Shown here one piece after another: positions 44,707 through 53,106 of a stretch of 64,000 nt of DNA (its first letter is position 1; each line of letters begins with the position of its first letter). Made by a program: the position numbers and the translations under genes. Origin of the DNA: JAHEGP01 sp963792875 (GTDB taxonomy: Bacteria > Pseudomonadota > Gammaproteobacteria > Pseudomonadales > JAHEGP01). Below the pieces are notes generated by a model, which saw only the letters and a list, made by a program, of their open reading frames with translations, ran no database searches and was not told the DNA's origin. The stretch spans positions 310,001-374,000 of the forward strand of contig CAWBXV010000002.1 in NCBI GenBank assembly GCA_963792875.1, given 5' to 3'.

Positions 44707-45237
44707 TCAGCGCGTCGCGACCCCCAACTCGGCCAGGGCGGCCGCCATGTCCTCGGCGGAGGTCTCCGGCCGCACCGCCGTGTCGATCCTGACGACCGTG
44801 CCGGCGCGGTCGATATAGACGGTGTGCCGGTTGGCCATGCCCGCACCGCCCAGCACGCCGAACGCCCTGGCCACCTCGCCGGTGGGATCACTCAGCAGCG
44901 GAAAGTCCGCGCCCGACTGCTCGGCGAAGCGCGTGTTATCCTCCAGGGGGTCCACGCTGGCCATAAAATAGCTCACGTCATAGCGGCGGATGAGGTGGCC
45001 GCTGCGCGCCAGTGATCTGCACTCGATCGTGCAGCCGTGGGTGAACGCCCTGGGGAACCACGCGATGACCACCGCCTGCCTGCCTCTGAAGTCCGCCATG
45101 CGGTAGACCTTGCCGTCGGAGGCCTGCAGGCTGAAGTCAGGGGCCGGATCGCCGACCTTCAGCTCTGCCGCCGTCAGCAGCGGCGCGAGCGCCAGGCTCA
45201 GCACCAATATGACCGATTTCACCCAATTCATATGCAT
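44707..45237 (-). CDS. Exported peroxiredoxin, AhpC/TSA (BCP-like)
   Basis: A 176-residue protein with a signal peptide (VILVLSLALAPLLTAAE) and a thioredoxin fold. The active site is FTHGCTIEC: peroxidatic Cys69 with a possible resolving Cys73 four residues on. KVGDPAPDFSLQASDGK and PLLSDPTGEVARAFGV are family blocks. I start at the ATG at 45237 because AGAGG sits seven bases upstream; the ATG at 45231 is an alternative. Periplasmic peroxide detoxification is likely. Confidence 0.85.
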   Translation of the reverse strand: MHMNWVKSVILVLSLALAPLLTAAELKVGDPAPDFSLQASDGKVYRMADFRGRQAVVIAWFPRAFTHGCTIECRSLARSGHLIRRYDVSYFMASVDPLEDNTRFAEQSGADFPLLSDPTGEVARAFGVLGGAGMANRHTVYIDRAGTVVRIDTAVRPETSAEDMAAALAELGVATR

Positions 45238-45354
45238 AGCACCACCTCTTCCAAAGGAACCATCGACCGGCAAAACCCGCCTGCCACTCGGTCGACGGCG
45301 CTGCCCACTGCAACGCCGACACTGAGGCGGGAGATGCCATGAGCGACGCCGTGG

Positions 45355-45384
45355 TTGTGTCATTGCGGGACGCCATAGTATAAC
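45355..45384 (+). promoter_or_regulatory. Possible sigma-70 promoter for the bacteriohemerythrin gene
   Basis: TTGTGT and TATAAC separated by 18 bp, 45 bp ahead of the GTG start. Matches are four of six and five of six to the consensus. Confidence 0.4.
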
Positions 45385-45428
45385 TAGCGTTCTCGGTCAT
45401 GCCGCCAGGTGACATAGGAGGTTGCCCA

Positions 45429-45818
45429 GTGAAGAGCTATGCACAGAACCCCCGGGCGCCTTCCAGCCAGCTCATCTGGCAGCACAAACAACACGAAGTA
45501 TTGTTTGAACTGATCGACCAGATCAAGCGCAATGACGCCGGCGCCGGCATTTTCCGCACCCTGCTGGACTACGCCGAGAATCACTTCACCGTCGAAGAAG
45601 CCTACATGCTGCAGCTGGACTATCCCGAGGCCGATGCCCACCTCCAGGCCCATGGCAAGTTCCGCACCGAACTGCAATGCCTGATCGACGATACCAGCGC
45701 CTACGATGCCAACGCCAACCACTCGCTCTCGGTATTCCTCGGCGAATGGCTCAGGCGCCACATCTACGGACTGGACAAACAACTGGAGCAGTTCATCATG
45801 GACTCGCCGTACAAGTGA
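45429..45818 (+). CDS. Bacteriohemerythrin
   Basis: A 129-residue four-helix-bundle oxygen-binding protein with a di-iron centre. The full ligand set is present: His22, His52, Glu56, His71, His75, His111 and Asp116, in QHKQHEVLF, HFTVEE, HLQAHGKF and HIYGLDK. Start is GTG at 45429, fixed by a perfect AGGAGG seven bases upstream. Stand-alone and cytosolic. Roles in other bacteria are oxygen delivery or sensing. Confidence 0.93.
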   Translation: MKSYAQNPRAPSSQLIWQHKQHEVLFELIDQIKRNDAGAGIFRTLLDYAENHFTVEEAYMLQLDYPEADAHLQAHGKFRTELQCLIDDTSAYDANANHSLSVFLGEWLRRHIYGLDKQLEQFIMDSPYK

Positions 45819-45875
45819 GGGCTGGCACATGACCAGACCGCGCCACTGCGGCAAGCCGACCTGCGCCACGCTACC

Positions 45876-46679
45876 GTGACGCGCACGCCCTTCTGCCTTG
45901 ATGACCTGGCCGCCGAGTGCCAGGTCATCACCGCACCGCACCAGCTGGACGGCAGGCCGGTGGGGCTTGCCATCCGGGTGCCGGCCGAGCTGTGGGCGCG
46001 CCACCCCTACAACGCCTCCGCCTATGCCTTTCTGCAGCAGCTGCGGGGCGATATCTTCGAATACGGCATCATCGAATTCCCGGGGCTGCCGCTGAACCGC
46101 ACCAACTACACGCTGGCCCAGCGCGCGCCCTGGGAGCACGCCTACAGCGACAACCCCTATCTCACCGATCGCTGTCAGAGCCCCCATCAGGATACGCCGC
46201 CATACCCCACCGCCTTCTGGCTGGGCGGGCCACGGCGCTTCTCTGCCACCTGGGTGATGTCGCGGGACGGTCTGGCGCAGTTTGACGCCTACCGGCGCGC
46301 CCACCCCGGCGCCGACATCATCAGCGCACACCGGGCCCTGGTCGAGCCCAGCCTGGCCCGGGGCAGCGGCCTGCTGCTCAATCGCTCACCCGGCCTGCTG
46401 CTGATCGACAACAGCGCCCATAGCGGGCTGTACCATGCCCGGACCTGCGTGGTCGATGCCCCGGCAGCCGGGCATCCGCGCCGGGTGGCGACCCTCGGGG
46501 TGGAGACCCCCGGGGTGGAGACCCCCGGGGTGGAGACCCCCATGTACGCCTTCAACGAGGTCGGCCTGCTGCACTACCTCGACGCGCTCGACAGCCGCCG
46601 CGGCACGGCACACCGTGACGCAGACGATGAAGCGGACGTGCGGGAATTCCTCGCGCAGGAGCGCCTGCACGGTTGCTAA
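45876..46679 (+). CDS. Hypothetical protein, possible Fe(II)/2-oxoglutarate-type oxygenase, with GVETP repeats
   Basis: A 267-residue protein starting at GTG. I recognise no exact family. HQD in CQSPHQDTPPYPTAFW and a distal HSGLYHARTC (His...Arg) are placed as in cupin-fold Fe(II)/2-oxoglutarate oxygenases; this is inference only. Three perfect copies of GVETP (46497-46541) sit in a loop-like part after AAGHPRRVATL. It follows the bacteriohemerythrin gene by 57 bp on the same strand, so an iron- or oxygen-related pairing is possible. Confidence 0.6.
   Translation: MTRTPFCLDDLAAECQVITAPHQLDGRPVGLAIRVPAELWARHPYNASAYAFLQQLRGDIFEYGIIEFPGLPLNRTNYTLAQRAPWEHAYSDNPYLTDRCQSPHQDTPPYPTAFWLGGPRRFSATWVMSRDGLAQFDAYRRAHPGADIISAHRALVEPSLARGSGLLLNRSPGLLLIDNSAHSGLYHARTCVVDAPAAGHPRRVATLGVETPGVETPGVETPMYAFNEVGLLHYLDALDSRRGTAHRDADDEADVREFLAQERLHGC
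46497..46541. repeat. 15-bp tandem repeat, 3 perfect copies, in frame
   Basis: GGGGTGGAGACCCCC repeated three times without mismatch, within the preceding coding frame where it encodes GVETP three times. Each unit is also self-complementary (GGGGT/ACCCC). Confidence 0.95.
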
Positions 46680-46837
46680 CCGCTGCCGGGACCGCGCCGG
46701 TGCCTGAAACCCCCCGGCGTCAGCCGCCAGAGGCGGGGATCGGCACTGGGCGGCAGGCGTGACCCGGGCCCACCCCACTGAACCAGAACACCGCCCTGCT
46801 GCGTAACCAGCGCCAACCACACAACGAGCGCACGACC

Positions 46838-47131
46838 ATGACCCCAATGGAAGCGGCCAGCAAGGAGCTGGCGCCAAGACTGCTGCAGTTGACCAGCTAT
46901 CTGGAAGGCAACAGCCAGGCGGAGGCCGCGGCGTTCTTCCGCTCCATCCACCATAGCCTGGAAACCTTGCGAGATGACGACGACCTGTTCGACGTGTTTC
47001 TGGCGCTGTCTACGACCGCCTGCCAGCACTTTGCTCTCGACCCGTACGCCGCCCGGGTGGCCGACGGCCTGCTGCTGCGCGCGCAGCAACTAGCCAGCGC
47101 ACTGTCGGCCGACGACGACACCCCCCAGTGA
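46838..47131 (+). CDS. Small helical hypothetical protein
   Basis: A 97-residue acidic protein predicted to be all helical (ELAPRLLQLTSYLEG, AEAAAFFRSIHHSLETL, FDVFLALSTTACQHFAL). No signal peptide and no recognised family. The start has no clear ribosome site, but third-position composition is coding-like. Possibly co-transcribed with the gene before it (158 bp apart). Confidence 0.5.
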   Translation: MTPMEAASKELAPRLLQLTSYLEGNSQAEAAAFFRSIHHSLETLRDDDDLFDVFLALSTTACQHFALDPYAARVADGLLLRAQQLASALSADDDTPQ

Positions 47132-47232
47132 CAGGCCGCCGCCGAGGACGCTGAGCTGCGGCCGCGACCGTGCCACCGGCACCGAACGTCCCCCCCGCAG
47201 ACGCCTCCCGGCGCGGTGCGGACGGCACCCGC

Positions 47233-47892
47233 CTATTGCGACTGCGTGGCCGGCGCATCACCAGCTTTGGCGGTCAACGCCATTGTCAGCGTCTCGGTGT
47301 TGGTCACGACCACCGCATCGCCCACTTTGGCAAGCTTGAGATTGGCCGGGTTGCGGGCGGTGAATTCGCGCACTTCGCCATCGGGCATCTTCAGCTTGAA
47401 GGTGTTGTTCTCGAGGTTGATGTCTTCGACGATACTGACCGTCACCTCGGACCCCATGACACCGCCGGCTGGCGTGGCGCCCTTCTCCGCGCGGTTACCG
47501 GCGACGACGGCCGCCGCGCTCGGCTCGGTTCCGGCTTCAGCCTCGACGATTTCAATGGTCAGGCTCTGGGTGTATTCAAGCGTGATGGTATCGCCCACCT
47601 GTATCTGATCCAGGTTATGCGCCTCTTCCGGGGCCGTCAGGGTGAAGGGCTCGCCGCCCTCTGGCAGCAGGGTCACCGCGCGGGTAGCGTGGTCAATGGC
47701 CTCGACCCTGGCATTCGTCGCCTCTCTCGCCACGGCCATCAGCACCGGCCGGTCCTGAGGGGCCGCGGCAGCCTCTGCGACCGCGACGTCTTCCACCACC
47801 GCGACCTCGCCACCCGGCTCGTCTTTACCACACGCCGCCAACGCCAGCAGCGACGCTGCGCAGGCCACACCCACCATTTTTTTCATCAACAT
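47233..47892 (-). CDS. Lipoprotein with two OB/SH3-like repeats, hypothetical
   Basis: A 219-residue lipoprotein (lipobox LAAC, Cys21). After an acidic Ala/Val-rich linker there are beta-rich segments with repeated layout: ARVEAIDHATRAVTLL...GDTITLEYTQSLTIEIVEAE and VSIVEDINLENNTFKLK...GDAVVVTNTETLTMAL. These look like two copies of a small beta fold. GGAAGGA before ATG 47892 supports the start. No family assigned. Alone between convergent and same-strand neighbours. Confidence 0.7.
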   Translation of the reverse strand: MLMKKMVGVACAASLLALAACGKDEPGGEVAVVEDVAVAEAAAAPQDRPVLMAVAREATNARVEAIDHATRAVTLLPEGGEPFTLTAPEEAHNLDQIQVGDTITLEYTQSLTIEIVEAEAGTEPSAAAVVAGNRAEKGATPAGGVMGSEVTVSIVEDINLENNTFKLKMPDGEVREFTARNPANLKLAKVGDAVVVTNTETLTMALTAKAGDAPATQSQ

Positions 47893-48019
47893 CTTGCGTC
47901 CTTCCTCTGATCTGCTTATCCGCGTCGATCCGGCCGACCGCTGGCGGCGGGTGACTCCCGCCTGACCAACGTCGCTGAGACCTTATCCCGAAACGAGGGG
48001 CATGTCCAACCAGCGCCCC

Positions 48020-48610
48020 TCAAAACCCCTGGTGCTTGGCCAGATACTCGATCTCCCGCGGCGACGAGCTTCTGCCGAGCAGCGCATTGCGATGCGGAAA
48101 GCGCCCGAAGCGGGCGATCACGTCGCGGTGAGCCACGGCGTAGTCGCGGAACCCGGCCACCTGCGCCAGCCCGGTACGGGCGAACAGGGCGTCGAGCAGG
48201 GCTACGCCGGCCCGCTGGGTCGGCAGGTCCTCGCTGTGCTCGTAGGGCAGGCAGAGAAAAACCTGGTGAATGGTCGGCAGGCGCAGATGCCGCCCCGCCG
48301 CCACCGCCGTCGAGGCGAGGGCAAGGGCGCCCGGGTCGCCGGCGAAGGCGCGGGGCGTGCCGCGATAGATATTGCGGGTGAACTGGTCCAACAGCAGCAC
48401 CAGCGCCATCAGCCCCCGGTCGCTGTCGGCCCAGTGCGCCAGGTCGCCGGCCAGCGCCGCCTCGACCCAACGGGAGAACTGGGTCCGGCAGTGGCGGTCC
48501 ACGGCCTCGCCGCCCCGGAACCAGATGGCGCGGCGGTCCGGTGGTGACAGGCCGTCGCCATCGAGCTCACCGAACCAGTAATCGAGAATGGCATCGATGA
48601 TCGCCGCCAC
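48020..48610 (-). CDS. DUF924 family protein
   Basis: A 196-residue helical cytosolic protein of the DUF924 (TPR-like) family. The recognisable core is LVLLLDQFTRNIYRGTPRAFAGDP, with ILDYWFGELD at the start, QVFLCLPYEHSEDL and FGRFPHRNALLGR near the end. Biochemical function unknown. Confidence 0.88.
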   Translation of the reverse strand: MAAIIDAILDYWFGELDGDGLSPPDRRAIWFRGGEAVDRHCRTQFSRWVEAALAGDLAHWADSDRGLMALVLLLDQFTRNIYRGTPRAFAGDPGALALASTAVAAGRHLRLPTIHQVFLCLPYEHSEDLPTQRAGVALLDALFARTGLAQVAGFRDYAVAHRDVIARFGRFPHRNALLGRSSSPREIEYLAKHQGF

Positions 48611-48732
48611 GGCCCCACTCCCTTCACTGCAGACTCGCGAACCGGATACCGCCCCTGCGGGCTACACCGCCTCAACGTAACAGCCCGCCGACGCCTTGTC
48701 CAACGCGCCCGCAGCGGGCTGGCGGCAGCACT

Positions 48733-49338
48733 TCACGGCGCGGCCGCCCTCAACGGCTGTGGGGGCAGCAGCAGCGCCACCAGCAGCAGCGGCGCCACTG
48801 CCGCACCCAGCAGCAGCGTGAGGATAGCCTGGCCGGCGGCCAGATCGAGCTGGGGATCGACGCCCAGCGGAAAACCCAGCGCGGTCGCGGTGCCGACGAT
48901 GGCCGACATGACGCCGAGGGCGCCGGCCAGCCGCTGCCGGGGCACCAGCTCGCGCAACAGCGCCGACGCGTTTGGCATCAGCGCCGCGGAGAATACCGCC
49001 TGCAGGCAGCGGCACACCAGCAGCACCCTGAAGTCGGGCGCCATACTGGCCGCCAGGCTCACCACCCCGAAGCCGGCGATGCCCAGCAGAAACACGCGCT
49101 TGCGCCCCAGCCTGTCGCCCACCGCGCCGGCGATGGGATAGAGCGCCGCGGTGAAGGCCAGATAGTAGGTCATCAGCACCGAGACGTCGGCAAAGGCGAT
49201 GCCAAACTCGCGGGCGATGTCGGCGAACGAGGTGACCACCAGCGAGGAATTGATCGGGTTGATCGCGGCCCCGATGCCAAGCACGATGGCCACCCCCAGC
49301 GGAGCCACCGCTTCCCCGGCCGGCACAGTAGCGGCCAC
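48733..49338 (-). pseudogene. Half of an MFS drug-type transporter
   Basis: 201 residues covering about six membrane helices of a DHA-type MFS protein: INPINSSLVVTSFADIA (helix 1), motif A GAVGDRLGRKRVF, and LVCRCLQAVFSAALMPNASALL. After MSAIVGTATALG the usual GPLLGG segment is replaced by a short stretch and one more helix, and the frame stops. Normal members have 12-14 helices and 400-480 residues. No second half follows in any frame down to 48662. It starts seven bases after the P450 fusion stop. Probably a deletion derivative; a functional half-transporter is unlikely. Confidence 0.65.
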
Positions 49339-49344
49339 GCCGGG

Positions 49345-51255
49345 CTAGCGCAGCGTCAACGGCATGCTGGCGAGGCCGCGCAGCACCATATCCGGCGCCT
49401 CCCACTCCACCCGCTGCTCATCGAACAGCGCAGTGTCCGGCAGGTGATCGAGAAAGTACGCGATGATGTGCTTGAGCTGAAACTTCGCCAGGTGCGCGCC
49501 AAGGCAGTAGAACTCGCCGTGGCCGAACACCGGGTAGCGGCGCTGGTCCCTGCCCAGATCGATGCGCGCCGGGTCGTCGAAGACCTGCGGGTCCCAGCCA
49601 CAGCCATGCAGCGTGGTCAGCACCATCTTGCCCTGTTCGAACAGGTGGTCGCCGATGCGCACATCCTCGGTGGCGAAGCGCACCAGGAACCTGGCGGGAA
49701 ACTCGTAGCGCAGCAGCTCCAGCACCGCAGCGTCGAGCAGCTGCCGGTCGCGCCTGAGCTGCGCAAAGACGTCGCGCCGGCGCAGCAGCGTGCGCAGCGC
49801 CAGGGCGGCCGAGTGGCGCGTGGTGTCGGTACCGGCGCTGATCAGCGATGCCACCGACAGCACGATGTCGCGCCCGACGTCGGGGCGGTCGCCGGCGCCC
49901 TCCAGCAGGCCCGACACCAGGTCGTCGGCGGGCTGCCGCCGGCGCCGCTCGACCAGCTCGCCGATGGCCTCGAACAGGTAGCCGGTGCCCTGCTCGGCGA
50001 GGTCGCGATTGGCGTCGCTGCCGAACGGGCTGGAGGCGAGCAGGAACTGCGATGCGGCGTCCTTGAAGCGCGCCTCGGCCTGCGCCTCGGGCGCGATGCC
50101 CACCACGCGGGAGATCACGGTGTTGGGTATCGACGCCAGCAGCGCCACCAGGTCGACCTCGCGCGCCGACCGCAGTGGCGCACAGTACTCCTCGATGACG
50201 CCGAGGATGATGTGCTCCATGCGGCGGATGGCGCTGGGCTTGAACGCGCCGCTGTACATGGCCCGGTTGGCGCGGTGCTTGGCCTGGTTGACGAACGGGC
50301 TCTCCCGCCGCAACACCTCGGTCAGCGGCCAGCGCTCGACCGCCCGCTGCTCACCGGGTCGCTCCCAGTTGCTGCGGTCGCGGGAGAAGCGCAGGTCCGA
50401 CAGCACCGTCTTGCCCACCGCATAGTCGAAGACCATCCACGCGTCGTAGCGCCCGGACCGGAACACCGGTGAGCGCGCATGAATGGCGGGAAACCAGCGC
50501 TGCGGCGCCACGGTGTAAGCGGCAGTGACCGGATCGAAGCTGGCCGGATCAAAGTCGACCGCGTCGCAGCCGACCGCGTCGCAGCCGACCGCGTCCAGCG
50601 GCGGCGGCGGCTGCAGCGCGCCGTGCGGGATGAACAACTCCAGCAACTCGATCAGGGTCTCGCCGACCTCGCCGCGGTGATGCGCGCGGATGTTGTCCAG
50701 CGCCACGCACAAGCGGGCGAGCCGGTTGCGCAGCTGGGCCTCATCGCCCTCGCGCTGGATGAACGGCAATTCCGCGGCGCGTCCCCACCAGCGCGCGTGA
50801 AACCCGGCGAGCGCATCCACCGCGGTCGTCACCTCGCCCACGGTGCCGACCAGCACATCGCGCACGCTGCAGTCGCCCAGGTACTCGAGCAGCAGCAGGA
50901 AGCTGTGGTCGGCCTCGTCGTAGCCCAGCGCATAGCAGCGGGGCACGGCGATGCCGGCGCGTCCGCCCAGCTCGCGGTAGAAGTCGATCTCGCGGCGGAA
51001 CGCCCGCGACTCGGTCAGCGCGTCACGCGCGGCGGCGCTGTCGGTGGCGAGCTTCACCAGCACCCGCTGTGGCTGCAGCCTGCCGCCGCGGGCGCACTGC
51101 AGTTGCAGGACATAGACCTGCGAGGTCACGCCCTGCTCGGGATGCGCCTCACAGCGGCACGCCTGTATCTCGCCCCAGTCGGACAGCGCACCGTTGAGCC
51201 ATTCGAGCGAGATGCCTTCGATGCTCCTCGGAAAGTCCCCACGCAGGTCCTTCAT
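49345..51255 (-). CDS. Fusion of a kinase-like (EcK/APH-type) N-lobe to a complete cytochrome P450
   Basis: 636 residues in one uninterrupted frame. Residues 1-~205 resemble the N-lobe and hinge of ecdysteroid-kinase-like/aminoglycoside phosphotransferases: RVLVKLA (nucleotide Lys), AFRREIDFYREL (helix-C Glu), SFLLLLEYLGDCSVRD (hinge) and LAGFHARWWG. The frame leaves this fold before the catalytic HGD loop. A GCDAV-repeat linker (~219-233) joins a full P450 (~235-636): oxygen-binding SAGTDTT, ELLR (ExxR), and heme loop FGHGEFYCLG with Cys584. The P450 half should be catalytic, the kinase half not. ATG 51255 is chosen because domain-like sequence begins there. Confidence 0.8.
   Translation of the reverse strand: MKDLRGDFPRSIEGISLEWLNGALSDWGEIQACRCEAHPEQGVTSQVYVLQLQCARGGRLQPQRVLVKLATDSAAARDALTESRAFRREIDFYRELGGRAGIAVPRCYALGYDEADHSFLLLLEYLGDCSVRDVLVGTVGEVTTAVDALAGFHARWWGRAAELPFIQREGDEAQLRNRLARLCVALDNIRAHHRGEVGETLIELLELFIPHGALQPPPPLDAVGCDAVGCDAVDFDPASFDPVTAAYTVAPQRWFPAIHARSPVFRSGRYDAWMVFDYAVGKTVLSDLRFSRDRSNWERPGEQRAVERWPLTEVLRRESPFVNQAKHRANRAMYSGAFKPSAIRRMEHIILGVIEEYCAPLRSAREVDLVALLASIPNTVISRVVGIAPEAQAEARFKDAASQFLLASSPFGSDANRDLAEQGTGYLFEAIGELVERRRRQPADDLVSGLLEGAGDRPDVGRDIVLSVASLISAGTDTTRHSAALALRTLLRRRDVFAQLRRDRQLLDAAVLELLRYEFPARFLVRFATEDVRIGDHLFEQGKMVLTTLHGCGWDPQVFDDPARIDLGRDQRRYPVFGHGEFYCLGAHLAKFQLKHIIAYFLDHLPDTALFDEQRVEWEAPDMVLRGLASMPLTLR
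50556..50599. repeat. 15-bp tandem repeat at the domain junction
   Basis: CGACCGCGTCGCAGC twice without mismatch (50556-50570, 50571-50585), then a third copy one base short (50586-50599). On the coding strand it gives the GCDAV repeat exactly between the kinase-like lobe and the P450. Confidence 0.9.
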
Positions 51256-51336
51256 ACGCCCCCCGGCACGCCCTAATGACCGCCAAGCATAGGCACCCGG
51301 CCGGCCACTGCCCACCAAGCCTGCGGTCAGGTCCGG

Positions 51337-51984
51337 TCAGAAGCTGTACAGCAGACGGGACTGCAGCACCCGGAAGCGCCCCTCGGCCAGCGCGTCCACA
51401 TAGCCGGTGGTGAAGTCCACCATCACCCGCAGGTCCTCACTGAGGTACCAGTTCAGGGCCAGCGTGGTATCGCGCTGCCCCACGCCACCGGTTTGCGCTG
51501 CGAACGCCGCTTTGAAAAAGATGTGGGGACCGAAGTAACCCGCCAGATGCACCTCGGCCGAGCGCAACCGGGCCTCGAATCCGCCGAAGTCCGGATAGGC
51601 ATCGTCCAGGCCGCTCTGCTGGGACAGGTACCCGGCATCGCCGGCAACGCGGCCTCCGATCTTGAAGCCGAACAGCCCCCATTTGCCGTGGAACGCCAGG
51701 CCGTCGAAGCCCCACTGCTCCTGTTCCCTGATCCATTGCTCCCACCAGTGCGGCGCGGGGGGCTCGAGCACGATCTGGGGCACGGGTGCTGCCGGCGGTG
51801 GGGGCACGGCCGCTGGCGGCGGCGGCTCGACGGGCGCGGCAGCGGGCGGCGCAACCTCCCTGGGGGGCTCGGGTCGCGCCGCCGGCGCTGGCTCCTGGGC
51901 GCGGACCGTGACTGCAACCGGCAGCAGGGCACAGCAGAGCCCCGCTGACGCGATACAGAACCGTCGGAACCCGCCTGGCACCAC
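51337..51984 (-). CDS. Probable internally deleted OprO/P-type porin
   Basis: 215 residues: signal peptide (ALLPVAVTVRAQ), a Pro/Ala-rich linker of about 45 residues, and a conserved start of the phosphate-selective-porin type (GFKIGGRVAGDAGYL, DFGGFEARLRSAEVHLAGYFG). Then the sequence jumps to an ending of the same type (TTLALNWYLSEDLRVMVDFTTGYVD ... RLLYSF). Such porins usually have about 350-450 residues and 16 strands; here only the first and last few strands remain. The join is in frame near AFAAQTGGVGQRDT. It keeps a C-terminal Phe, so export is possible, but a full barrel cannot form. Deletion is inferred, not proven. Confidence 0.6.
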   Translation of the reverse strand: MVPGGFRRFCIASAGLCCALLPVAVTVRAQEPAPAARPEPPREVAPPAAAPVEPPPPAAVPPPPAAPVPQIVLEPPAPHWWEQWIREQEQWGFDGLAFHGKWGLFGFKIGGRVAGDAGYLSQQSGLDDAYPDFGGFEARLRSAEVHLAGYFGPHIFFKAAFAAQTGGVGQRDTTLALNWYLSEDLRVMVDFTTGYVDALAEGRFRVLQSRLLYSF

Positions 51985-52223
51985 ATCACCACACTCCCGC
52001 TGAACGACTACCGACCCGGCGCTGCAGCGCCACCACCATCGGCCAGGACTGATTCATTACCAGAGGGCGGCGCCCGACACCATAGCCGGCCGTCGCTTCT
52101 TTGGCGCTGACGACCACGCGGCCAGCGGACAGCGGCCCGTTTGAGCCGGCCCCCGCCAAGGCGTAATATGGCACCCGCCACCGGAGCCAACGCCACGCCG
52201 GACCCCGGCCAACTGGAGACACC

Positions 52224-53030
52224 ATGTTCGATTCCCTGAAGGATGGCGCCAGCTGCATCGCAGAGGGCTTCCGCCTCATCCGCAGGCCCGGCCTGCGCCG
52301 CTACGTCGCCGTGCCGCTGCTGGCCAACGTCCTGTTGTTCGGGCTCAGTGGCTACCTGGTGCTCCACTATCTGGGCGGCTGGGTACAGGGGCTGCACTTC
52401 GAAGTGGACCTGTGGAGCTGGCTGGACTGGCTGGAGCCGCTGATCGCCGGCATGGCGGGCGCGCTGCAGTGGGTCGTCATGATCGGCGCGGTGCTGTTGC
52501 TGCTGTTCGTGGCGGGTTCCACCTTCACCATGATCACCCATCTGCTGATCGGCCCGTTTCTCGGCCTGCTGGCCGAGAAGGTGGAGCTGCAACTGCACGA
52601 TGCCCGCTTCCCCCAGGTCTCGCTCGGCCGCGTCGTGCTGCGCAGCCTGCGCCGGGAGTTGCAGAAACTGCTGTACTGGCTGGTGCGCGCCGCGGGGCTG
52701 GGGGTTCTCAGCCTGGTGCTGTGGCTGATACCGCCACTGAACCCCGCGACACCGGTGCTCTGGTACCTGTTCGGGGCCTGGATTCTCGCCATGCAGTACC
52801 TCGACGTGCCGGCCGACAACAACGGGCACAGCTTCCGCCAGGTGCTGCAGATCATGAAACGCAGGCGGGTGGCGGTGATGGGCTTTGGCGGCATCGTCAT
52901 GCTTCTCACCGCGGTGCCGCTGGTCAACCTGCTGATCGTGCCGGTCGCAACGGCCGGCGCGGTCGTGTTCTGGCTGAGGGAGATCGCCACCGAGACACCG
53001 CCAGCCAGGCCCCGCTCCTCCCCCGGATGA
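52224..53030 (+). CDS. cysZ: Sulfate transporter CysZ
   Basis: A 268-residue inner-membrane protein of the CysZ/EI24 family, which moves sulfate for cysteine synthesis. Recognisable blocks: ASCIAEGFRLIRRPGLRRYVAVPLLANVLLF at the N-terminus, THLLIGPFLGLLAEKVE, AWILAMQYLDVPADNNGHSF and VMGFGGIVMLLTAVPLVNLLIVPVA. Four to five hydrophobic segments. Length matches E. coli CysZ (253). No other cys genes are in the window. The BT1 transporter gene follows 76 bp downstream. Confidence 0.92.
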   Translation: MFDSLKDGASCIAEGFRLIRRPGLRRYVAVPLLANVLLFGLSGYLVLHYLGGWVQGLHFEVDLWSWLDWLEPLIAGMAGALQWVVMIGAVLLLLFVAGSTFTMITHLLIGPFLGLLAEKVELQLHDARFPQVSLGRVVLRSLRRELQKLLYWLVRAAGLGVLSLVLWLIPPLNPATPVLWYLFGAWILAMQYLDVPADNNGHSFRQVLQIMKRRRVAVMGFGGIVMLLTAVPLVNLLIVPVATAGAVVFWLREIATETPPARPRSSPG

Positions 53031-53106
53031 GCAGGCACCTATCGCCGGTGCAGCAGCCGAGTCTGTGCCATAATTTTCACCGACCCAACGCCGGGAACAG
53101 GACTTG

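Noticed and set aside
46497..46541. CRISPR or phage-type repeat array
   Set aside because: Units are directly adjacent with no spacers and lie inside a coding frame; these are minisatellite-like tandem repeats.
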